DNA of 64,000 nt from the NCBI GenBank assembly GCA_907165275.2, contig OU015664.1, positions 7,278,001 through 7,342,000 of the forward strand. Direction: 5' to 3'. A model generated the notes under the pieces. It searched no databases and had not been told where the DNA came from. It saw only the letters and a program-made list of their open reading frames with translations. The translations under genes and the position numbers were made by a program. The stretch's first letter is position 1. The number at the start of each line of letters is the position of its first letter. Below are positions 27,501 through 39,500 of this stretch, in pieces. This stretch comes from Zygaena filipendulae. Taxonomy: Eukaryota; Arthropoda; Insecta; Lepidoptera; Zygaenidae.

Positions 27501-30500
27501 AACAAATAAAGCTGTGATTTTATTAGAATTTGTGCAAAGCAAGTGAACCGCAGTCCGCAAACCTGCGGTAGGCTCTGTTCTGACGCGTAAGCTTTACTTT
27601 ATTATCTACTCAAAACTTTCATCATGTTTAATTTTAAATTTACTTTCATATACTTTCGTAAAGAGAAATTAATAAAGCTCGTAGAGATTTTAGCAAATTA
27701 GTGGTAGAGTTTTGTGATTTGCATAAATCTCAAAGTTTTAAGTCTAGTTTAAGTTCAGTAAAAATTGTTTTAATATGTGTTTTTTTATCTCATTGTACCG
27801 ATATAATGAAATAATTCATATCTAGTTATTTTAATTGTAATTACAATTCAGTGAAAGCGAACGTACGAAATAGGTAAAAATCTTTAAGAAAAAAATTATA
27901 CATTTGTACCTATAGTACCCACTTAAAATAGATACCTAAGTAGGTAGTTTAAAAGAGTTTAACAGGTATCTACGATAATTTACCCCTATATTTTTTAGAC
28001 ATTATTTCACATTAAATACGTACAGTTTTTTGTGATAGGTACGACACAAAAAATTTAAATTAAGTAGGTATTTATGTATTATTTTAAATTATGTTCCTCT
28101 GCGATAAAATAAAATATCACTCATACCTGAACTGATCTCTGGCATTCAGCGTCTCCTGTTTGATAGACAGTATAACTGGTCCAAGGTCCTCGTCGTTCGT
28201 GAAGTAGTTCCAGTGTTCAGTGCTGTAGAAGTACTTCTCGTAGGTCTCCTGTTCCACGGAGGTGAGCTCGAATCCACCAGACCTCTCCCACTGCTCCTCG
28301 ATTGCTGTCTTTTTTTTGGGCGTACTGCCTCCATTATCACTGCTGTCTTCAGCCGCTTCATCCAGTGAACCAGATCTTCGATGGCGATCTGATCAATAAA
28401 AAATATATAAGATACTACAAACTCAATAGATGTCTGATAATAATCAAAAGACATTGAAGTAAATGTACTCGTTTACTACTCGGTACTCGGTGTATTCGGT
28501 GTTTTATTAAATACTCGTACTCGGTGGAATAACTTGGTTGAAAGGACCAGTATTTGTTTTAAATAAAGTGTTAGAGTTTGGTTAAAGCTCAGAGTAATAA
28601 TATATACTACGTACTATACGTAAAAGTCATAGTAAATCAATTACTTATTCAATTAGAAACGTAGCAACCATAAGACAAAAAAATCAAATGAGTCTGAAAC
28701 TTGTCAACTCGCCATTGATGCTTTAATTTTAATTTCAAAATCTGGTAAATTTTTTAAGCATAAAAACAGTATCTATTGCACTCGTAAAATACCTCTAATA
28801 TGTATTGAAAGATTATTATCTACTACTTTTCATTCTGTCGATTAGATAGGTTATAAAAAAAATTTTATCAAAAAAATTAAAACCGACTTCCAAAAATACA
28901 AAACTAAAAAACTAAAAATAAAAAGCTAATAACAACATACCGATTTAATTAAAAAGACAAAAACACACGTAATATTCTTATTGATTTATGCTACCACTAA
29001 TCGGTTTGAATTCGGTGACAAGCCCGCTGGTGTCTGGCGAAGAGCTGGTGGCGGGAGTCGACTTAGTCCCCTCCATATTTGGCTTGTCACCGACTTCATA
29101 CCGATTAGTGGTAGCATAAATCAATAAGAATATTACGTGTGTTTTTGTCTTTTTAATTAAATCGGTATGTTGTTATTAGCTTTTTATTTTTAGTTTTTTA
29201 GTTTTGTATTTTTGGAAGTCGGTTTTAATTTTTTTGATAAAATTTTGTTTATTTCTCGCTTTTAAGTGACTTAGTTCGTAATTTCTCTAAGTTACAATAG
29301 CCTAATATCAACTGCTCATCACCTTTTACAAAATATTGCTATTCCCGACGCAGGGACGTTAATTGTTGAGGAGTTCTCCTGGTACATCATCATCAGTTCC
29401 ACTTCACCATATACATTGTGACGGGCATAAATTGTTTAGAAACCATATTAAAGTTAACGATTCGGAACCCGTGAAATACCCATTATTGAGTAGTTCCGAT
29501 GACCATCTGTGGTCTTCATCATCAGTTCCTCTTCTTCAAATTTTGCTTTCCGAAAGCAAATAAACGATTTACTATCAAAAATACCCAAATCGCTATAGGT
29601 GTGCCTATAATTTTTGAAGAGTTCCCTCGATTACTCCAAGATTCCATCATCAGATCTCGACTTGGTGACAATGGAATCAATTTGGGAGTATCCCCTTTCA
29701 AACAAAAAAACAATTTTTTAAATCGCTTCAATCGGAACCCGTGAAATACGTATTATTTTGAGTTGTTCCGATGACCACCTGTGGTCTTCATCATCAGTTC
29801 CACTTCTTCAAATTTTGCTTTCCGAAAGCAAATGAACGATTTACTATCAAAAATACCCAAATCGCTATAGGTGTGCCTATAATTTTTGAAGAGTTCCCTC
29901 GATTTCTCCAAGATCCCATCATCAGATCCCGACTTGGTGGCAATGGGACCTAATTGGGAGTAAACCCTTTCAAACAAAAAAAGAATTTTTCAAATCGGTC
30001 CAACCGTCTTCGAGTAATCGGTGAACATACATAAAAAAAAACATACATACAATCGAACATAGAACCTCCTCCTTTTTGGAAGTCGGTTAACAAAATTCAC
30101 TTTTTCCATAGTCAGATCCCACGGTAAATCTGTTACTCGGCCCATCACTAAAATTAATTACTATGGTCTGTGCTTGGTGTCTATGTATCATATACAGGAT
30201 AGAAATGATTATTTCGTCAATTTAAAAAAATCTACAAAACTAAAGGGATAAAGAATACCTACGTGCCTACACAAACCTTACGTTTTCATCATGTGTATAA
30301 AACAGGATGTTGGCATATACTTACATAAAATATCATAATATAAAAACTCAAACAACTCTAGAACTTAAATATTTTCTGGCTATATGAACAGGATAGGGTT
30401 GTGTTCATGTAAGGAAGGTTTATACAGGAATATTTTTTAAGAAATGCGTAAAAAAATTTTTGTGGTTCAGTATTAGTAGGTAATAGAACACATTTCCATT

Positions 30501-33500
30501 GTTTGTTCAAAACTTTTTAATATTTTTTTATTCGGCTTTAAATTAGCAAAATATGGACACTATCTATTCGTAATAATATCAATGGGCGCGCGCGCTGTAC
30601 GGCGTACGCGAGCTTTGCAGCGGGGATGAACGACCTCGATCAGCTGTCGGTACATTGTAACTCAATTGCAATAAATCAATTGCAAAGTATACATCTTTCG
30701 TTCACGATAAGTTTACTTTTTTGAACTAAGGCTTATCAAAATAAAAAAATGTGTTTATTAAAACTCTTTTAAGTTCAATTTGTAAAAGTTTGCGCACTGA
30801 ATAAAAACTATTCCTGTATACCTAATAGGGTGTTCCCGATGGAATCCTGAAACTCACACGGGTGACTTACATATTTATTTATTTTGTTTTATTATGCTGA
30901 ATTATATTATTATAGAATTAAGTCATCAAGTTCCCTGTATGTTTTGCCTAGCTTTTGTTTTTTGTAAAATTTAATGTAACAAAACCCAAAAGAATTACGA
31001 CAACCAACGATAATTAAATTACATTGTGTCAGATGGCGAGATGACATTGCGAAATTGAAAACAATATGTGGCTGCGGCAGGGTTTCTGTGAGCATTACAC
31101 AAACGTAGAGGGTATAAGTACTACCAACAATTCCGGTACTGAAGATTTTCCTCTTACTTCTACTTATATACACCCAGGGGAACATTGCTATGAAATTATG
31201 AAACCGTTTGTATGCAAAACGATAGATTTCACCGTCGAAGTTTATGTCACCTAAATATCGATCGATCGTTTAGATCGTGTTAATGAATTAACTGAAAACT
31301 AGAAAGTAGTTTGCTCAGAATAAACTATGATCGATCGATCGCACTATGTTTTAATATAGGTTAATTTTTTTCATTTTTATTTGGCCATATCTAAATTATT
31401 TAAAATACAATAGTTGGCGCGTACGCCGCCCGGAGCAAAAAATGCGAACTGGTAGGTGCGGGCGTAATGCTTGGAATTTCGTAGATAGTCTCCTCTCCTC
31501 CAAACTAATGTTGAATAACTTAAAGTATTAATTTTATCGACATAAAATACATTTTAATCATATTATTGTTTATTTTTTTAAATGGGGTGTATCAGGTTTC
31601 CAGCTAATTCATTAACACGTTGTATACATAGTTTTTTCCGAGTTAAACGCTTTTCATCGCAACTGCGAGCTAAGTAAAATACTCAACTCAAATTTATAAT
31701 ACCTATTTTTTATAGAATTAAAAAAGTACCTGAAAAATAGGTAAGGCGCGGGACAAACAGAAAAAAACGTAAGACGCTAGGACACGTCGCGAGCGCGGCC
31801 TCCGAACCCTTCAGTTAGTTTCATTCAAAATGTATAGAAGTGTCGCGACTTAAACAGAAATGACAGGGCGCGGACGAGACGTGGGCAAACTAGGCATGTC
31901 GCGACGCTTCTATACCTACATTTTGTATGAAAACTTACTGAAGAGGCACCGTGCCCGCGACGCGTCCTCGTCTTACTTCTTTTCTTTTTGTCCAGCGTCT
32001 AAGTAGTAATAGTTTTGGGAACATAATATTATGAGACCTTAAGATGTGTGAATTTCTTTGCTGTTTGTTGCTACAGTACCTTGAAGATTCACAGTCAATA
32101 TCAAAATATGCAACACTTTTGACGATCATTGAATATTATTGTAATATTACTAATAAAATTCGATTTCAACGGTGTTTACTTATATGTGATGCTTACTGTA
32201 CCTAACGTATGCCTGCTGCTATCGGGCCGGGCTCAAATCATGTACAGCTGTCACTGAATAAAGCTTTGGCTTACCCCGTCTTTCACGTTGACAGTTATTC
32301 TGTTACATTAAAGCACCCCACCCATTGTATGTATGTTTGTTTGAATTTAATTTCACACAATACCTAGTGTTTTATTTCTCAGCGAATTGAGCTCTTACCT
32401 TATACTTGACGGAGTACCAAATTACCAAGCTACGTACCTAATTCAATTAGTAAAGTATTTACAGTTAATACGGTTCGCTTAACTTTTTATTAAGGGTTTT
32501 TATATAGCAACATCGAAAACAAGTGATCTATGAAATTGTGCTATCGTCATCATAGATGCAATTAAGTATTTACTACATACACAATAACTACTACATACTG
32601 AATTACGAATGTACCAAGAATTGTGATCAAACGACAGTAAATAATACTTAAAATGGATTTATGCATTGAAATATATTTATAGCAGCAATCTAGAAAGTTG
32701 GGTGTTATATCAAAAAAGCACGCAAATTACTCAATAGACAACTGGTTGGTTCACATAAATTTCTCACACTTTTACGGTTTTTCGACCTAAAGGATCTGAA
32801 AATCAAACTAAAAAGGCATAAGGCAAGGCATTTATAAAGTTGGTTATCGCAGACTAGGTAACCAATTGCACAGTTTTTGTCAAAATTTAAAACTATCATA
32901 GTACATAAGTTTTGCTTCACTCGTATATACTCGTACTCGTAATACATATTTTATTAACTGACTTCCAAAAAGGAGGAGGTTATGCATTCGATTGTATGTA
33001 TTTATAAATTTATTTTTTTAATGTATGTTCACCGATTACTCGAAGACCGTTAGACCAATTTGGAATTTTTTTTTTATTTGAATGGATTTACTCCCAATTA
33101 GGTCCCATTGAAACCAAGTCGGGGTCTGATGATGGGATCTTGGAGAAATCGTGGGAACTCTTCAAAAATTATAGGCACACCTATAGCGATTTGGGTATTT
33201 TTTATAGTAAATCGTTTATTTGCTTTCGGAAAGCAAAATTTGAAGAAGTGTAACTGATGATGAAGACCACAGGTGGTCATCGGAACTACTCAACAATAAA
33301 TACGTATTTCACGGGTTTCGATTGGACCAATTTGGAAAATTGTTTTTTTGTTTGGAAAGGTATACTTCCAGGTTTGTCCCTTTATCACCAAGTCGAGATC
33401 TGATGATGGGATCTTGGAGAAATCGAGGGAACTCTATAGGCAGACCTATAGCGATTTTTGTATTATTTTATAGTAAATCGTTTACTTGGAAGGCAAAATT

Positions 33501-36500
33501 TGAAGAAGTGAAACTGATGATGAAGACCACAGATGGTCTCTCTGGATGGCTCTTTTACCCCCTCAGTGGTTTTGTTTTCAAAAAACCTTTCTTAGTAATT
33601 ATTTACCATAAAAAGTAAGCATTGTGCCAAATTTAATCGACTTGGCGCCAGAGTCAGTCAGATAGCTTCTCTACATAATAGGTAGAGATAGGATAATTTA
33701 CAGGCACAAAAAGAGTTTTCAAAGGGGATCCAGAGTGAAACAGATAGCCATCAACACTCCCTGTGCCAACCGTCTTTTCACCCCGCGTATAACATGTTTA
33801 TGAAAATATAGTAGATACCTGCCCCGAACGAAGCGTGAACGAATCGTCTCATCGTCTCGTGTCACAATGGGCATTAATTAAATTCGTAATCAGTGAGCCT
33901 ACACTCTGTGTTTTAATCTTGCTGTCATTACTGAATGGCCCGATTCTATCATTCCAGCTGTATCCGGTGGCTCCCGGGCGTGATCGTAATCGAAGATGTT
34001 TTCAGTAGACAGGTGCTTACGGGCCATAGATATAAGCTTCAATTTATATGTTACTGTTTTAAGAATCGTATCGAAATTTTCGCATTAGGGTCGTTTCCTT
34101 TTCTGATCATTATGAAACTTAGGGCCTATGCACACCACGTTTTTTAAACGCGCCGTTGACGACGTGCGTCGACGGTGCGCTTTTATGCTACAAAAGTCTA
34201 CAGGCTGCGTCTGACTCGCGTTGGTATCGCGTCTGTATCGCTACAAACGCGCGTCGACGGCGCGCCTTTATCCTACAAAAGTGAAAAGTCTACAGGCTGT
34301 GTCTAACTCGTGCTCGTATCGCGTCGCTACGAACGTTACATTACGGATGACACAATAGTGATAATGATTGATTTTACCTAGAAAGTAACATGTTACACGA
34401 GTTACCAGATCGTAACATGCAGCGTACCTTATTATTTACCCGTAGTCTAAAATTACGTACTTATGTCCGTGCAGTATATTTTTATTAGTATCGTTACATC
34501 ATAATACTTTTCAGTAATTAAGCTGTAATTTTTCATGTTAATAATTAATGCAGAATATTTTTCGAAGTTCCACGGTCAAAGCGGACGATTGCAACAATAC
34601 TAGTAGGTGTAGATAATTATATACCTCAAACATTTTTCTTCTTCTCTGCAGATTCATCATATTTTTGGCTGACAGATTCAACAGATGTCTATTACTGAAG
34701 ACTACTGAAGGTCTTCCCTAAGACTATCATTACAGGGCTGGTTTTTTGATGACTAGCTGTCCCCCACGGTTTTATTCGGTATAAAAAGCTATGTCACTTA
34801 AGACTACCGTAGTTTCCTATAAGTGAAAGAATTTTCAAAATCGGTTTAGTAGATCCAGAGATTGCCCCTACAACGTGCAACGTCACAAACTCACAATTCA
34901 CAAACCCACAATTCACACTCACAAACTTTAGCTCTTTATAATATTAGTATAGACTATTTAAGAAGCTTGGAATTGTAAAAAAACAAAGAATTTAGTATCT
35001 ACTATAGCTGTGCCCCGTGATTTCACCCGCGTGACTTTCGGAATTCCCGCAGGAACAATATTTTTTTTAAATAAAAGTGGCCTAAGTTACTCCTTATAAT
35101 CTGCCTGTCTATCTGGTGGTGGCTATCTAGTATCTGCCTGTGAATATCCCGGTAAAATCGGTCCAGCCATTTCAGAGATTAGCCGGAACAAACAGACAGA
35201 GAGAGATAAAAAAATTAAAAATGGTTTTTTTTTATATAAGTACCGTAGGTATATACCTAGGTACTTTCATATGCATTTAGTGAAAAGCTGTTAATTTGCA
35301 GTTTTTAAAAAAAGACACTTCAATTTTATTTATATGTATGTAATTGTATGGATGTATAGATATAGATGTACCTATAGATGAATAGAAGATTGTAATAAAC
35401 AAAATTTTAACAAAAAAATTAAAACTGACTTCCAAAAACACAAAATTAAAAAGCTAAAAATAAAAGGCAAAAATAACAAAATACCTTCCGATTTAATCCA
35501 ATAGCCAAAAACACACGTAATATTATTATTGGTTTGTGCTACCACTGATCGGTTCGAATTCGGTGATTAGCCCGCTGGTGTCTGCCCACTTGGGTTGTTC
35601 TGTTTACGAAGAGCTGGTGGCGGGAGTCGACTTAGCCCATCTACGTCTACCCCCTCCATATTTGGCTAAATCGGTGAACATACATAAAAAAAACATACAT
35701 ACAATCGAACATAGAACCTCCTCCTTTTTGGAAGTAGGTTAAAAAACTGTCGATGTCAACGAATGTGTTAACCACGAAATTATTTGTGACGTGCGATATT
35801 TGCGAGGTAACTTTTGTATTTCTTTTTTATAAAGGCAAAAAGGAATGCCCAAATGCTTTGTTATTAGAAGTGACATTTTTGTCGCGCAGTGTACCTGAGT
35901 CCTGACGCACATTCACCAAACTTTTGCGACAGCTCCTGACTTTGCAGGTGTTATTTTTGCCAGACAGCACGGATGACTTAAAGTATGATTGATGAAAGAC
36001 AAAAGAAAAAGTAAAACATGATATCTAATAAATGCAACACATCTATAATAAGTACATATTAGGAACATAATAGTTTATAAATTATAAAAATATACTAGCT
36101 GCCCCCGCGATTTCATCCGCGGTAATTTCGGAGTTCCCGCGGAGGTTGCGGGAAAAAAGTACTCTATGTCCTTCAGTTACCGAGGGAATTCCGGGATAAA
36201 AACTATCCTATCTTTCAAGTTAGACCATATTATAAACGGTTGCAAAATTTTATCAAAATCCGTTCAGTAGTTTCGGAGTCCATCGCGGACAAACAACGTG
36301 ACACGTGATTTATATATATTAGATTAATAATAACTAGCTGTGCCCGCGGTTTCACTAGTGGGAGTTTCGGAATTCCAGCAGGAACTCCTAACTTTCTTTA
36401 AACAAACCTTGTCGTGACAGTTACGAACACAAAAATAGTATATTTCATTATAAGTGCGGAAAGCCTGTCATTGCAAAGAGTTCCGACATATGTCTACCCG

Positions 36501-39500
36501 AGCCGAGGCGCAGCCGAAGGTGAGGGTTGACAGTCGGAACTAGTTGCAATGACGGTTCCGCACGTGTACTGAACAACTATTTTTAATACAGTTGCGAAAA
36601 AAATGAAGAAATTTAATAAAATATCAAAAACACAACAAACTCAACTAAGTTCCAACTGTGATCAAGAGATGGCGCTAGTCGTATTAGTAATGCGAAACGT
36701 ACGTTTCGCAATGCAAAAAAGTGTGTCAAAGTCGTGTCGCCATTTGACAGTTGGCAAAGAGAACGCACGAGTTCGGGAAAGGTAAACAAAAAGCTCGAGT
36801 ATGTAATAGCCCACATCCCGAACGCTATACGTCCCTGCAATATGCCACTTTTTGAGCAACTGTATTAAAAAATATTTTTTACCTTTCCCGAACTCGTGCG
36901 TTCTCTTTCCCAACTGTCAAAAATGGCGAAACGACTTTGACACACTTTTTGTATTGCGCAACGTAGGTTTCGTATTACTAATATGACTAGCGCCATCTCT
37001 TGATCACAGTTGGATCTTAGTTGAGTTTGTGTTTTTATTATTTTACTAAATTTCTTAATTTTTTTCGCAACTGTATTAAAAATAGTTGTTCAGTACACGT
37101 GCGGAATCGTCATTGCAAAGAGTTCTCACCTCACCTTCGGCTGCGCCTCGGCTCGGGTCGACATTTGTCGGAACTCTTTGCAATGACAGCCTTTCCGCAC
37201 TTGTAATTCAATCAGCTATTTTGGAGATTATGCGAGAATAACGATTTTTTTTTTAATATAAAATCATAATAACCGATTTTAATATAATATAGGTAGCTAC
37301 ATAAAAAACCCGTGTACCTATTACGCATTGCATGCATATACGGAGCTTACCTATATTTTTACTTAACTATTTTTTTCCTGCTGTCCCCAAGTAATACTTA
37401 GTTAGTAGTAGTTTACATTTTTAACCTATCCAAGGCGTCTGTTGCCATATTGAAAAAATAAGAAGTTTAATAATAATTTGACTTTGACACTCATCGTGCA
37501 GGCACAAAAAAGTTTTCCTTCAAAAATAACTATAGTATAAAAGGTGGAGACAAACGCGACTCCGTTGCAGTTTTACTTTAAAACCGTTCAGATTTGAAAT
37601 TACTACGACTCAAGTGACAAAAGGCAGTAAATTTTTAAAACGCTGTAAATGTGCTTTGCTTAAAATACTTTAGATGGCAAAAGACAAGTTTCCACCCTTA
37701 TGCATTTGTGATGCGAGTGCGACGCGGGCCGGGCCAATTTCTTAGTCTCTTCCAACGCGATTATCCTTCGTCGAGATGAAAATTGAATATTCTATAACTC
37801 GACTTTGTAGTCGTGGAAGATGTGTGCCGTTTTTAAAAAAAAAATTGTGTGTTTATTTTTTGTGATTTTTATACTTTGCTTTCATGAGTTTGGTTTTATT
37901 TTTTCGTCTAGATACTATAATATCAGACGAAGATGGTAGGATAGAAAGACTGTAAAACAAATATGCTTAGTAAAAGTTTCTCTGGGGACTACTTAATGCA
38001 AGTAAAGTAAATACGTTTTTGTAATGGGATTTCTTTGGGCATGGTGGTTTTTCGACGACGCGACGGGATGATTGCGTCACTTGTAAAATGCGTATAGATA
38101 CAAGTCTGTTTTTCGTATCGATGTGGTCGAATGGTTAGGCATGCGCAGCCAGTGACAACTTGTACCTTACTGTTTCTCTAAAAACTATTTCATATTTTTT
38201 CATAAGTTTCATTTCACGCACGTTTACATACTGATACCTACTGGCACCCGCTTTTACGTATATTTCTTTGCTTTCAATTTTTACTTTTTACAAAGCGATA
38301 TAGAATATTTTTGCGGTCGTCCTATATACGAGTGTACGGTACGGCTATCAATTACTTTCCTCCACTGGACAACCTCTTGAGACAAATCAATCGGCTTCAA
38401 AGGCTCCAATGTAGGAATTCAAGTACCTATTCTATCTCCATCGTTGCTCGGTAGTCGATTATATCCGCAGGTAAAAATAAAGACAAAATAAAGCGTCATT
38501 CGCTAAAAAAACCATATCGTCTAAGTATATTTATCCGACTTCAAAAAGGAGGAGGTTATCAATTCGGATGTTTATATATATATTTTTTTTTTATGTAAAT
38601 AGTTATGTTCGGGCATATACCTATACACGATTTGCTAAATTCTTTTTTTGTTCGAAAGGAGTTTTTTCCGTTTTAGTGCATGATGGATAGTTTTGTGTGC
38701 AAAAATCTTAAGTAAGTTGATGTCTCTTCTATTAGTTATTTTCTGTTCTGTGTTTGTAACCATGGTAACCCGTTAGTTTTGTACTTCAATTTCAAATAAT
38801 ATTTTTTGAATGAAACTATCGCTCTAGGTGTAAAATCTTTATGGCTATGTACCGCTATATTAGATAAAGTCTTAATGGATGGAATTAATTAACATATTGC
38901 ATGGCGTAAAATATCATGTAACCATCACCGAACTAATATGAGTCGATAATTTGTCGACCATATACCTATAAAGTACGAGCAGTGAATCGGTGAAGGCATC
39001 AGTACGCATCCCGTACTACGCCAATCGGACTACCAGTCGGACGTTCGGTTCGGACCCCCGGTTCATCTCACTTTTTCTACTCGACTTGTGTATTTCATAC
39101 ATGGAGTACGTTGATAAATGTATGTATGTATATATGGTATGTGTATGTGTGTGTATATATATATGCTATATGTAACTATGTGTGTATGTATTTTATTGTG
39201 TCGGTATGTGTAGGATATGCATGTGTAGTATGTATTGTGAGTAAATTGCATCTTTATGTTTTAGTTTTTAATTATTAGTGTCTAGTATTAAATATATTAA
39301 TTATTGTTCTGTTTGCACACCCCATCTTCTATATCTCTCTGTCTACTCAATGGTTAACTGGTAGAGAATGCCGAAAGGCATTAAGTTCGCCATTTGTACA
39401 CACTGTGCAATAAAGAATAAATAAATAAATAAATAAACTATATTGGTCCCAGCCACTGACAACTGAAAGTCACTCATAATGAGAGCAGCCAGCGCGAACC

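Larger units (their letters stand above)
19286..28126 (-). other. 8.8-kb intron of the RapGAP-BTB gene
   Basis: It lies between the first two GAP-domain exons. Beyond the MITEs (19631, 26240), dispersed repeat fragments (22078-22540, 25080-25180) and an (AAAT)n tail (20847), it is AT-rich with no exon I can support. Confidence 0.7.

Noticed and set aside
28146..28454. Minus-strand 102-codon frame starting [12 protein letters not shown]
   Set aside because: Wrong frame of the real exon 28127-28388; it is arginine/serine-rich noise, whereas the phase-matched frame gives the RapGAP sequence.
29363..29977. Open frames on both strands at 29.3-30.0 kb and 33.1-33.6 kb that look like a repeated protein family
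   Set aside because: They arise from copies of one tandem DNA module and occur on both strands; mobile-element sequence, not genes.
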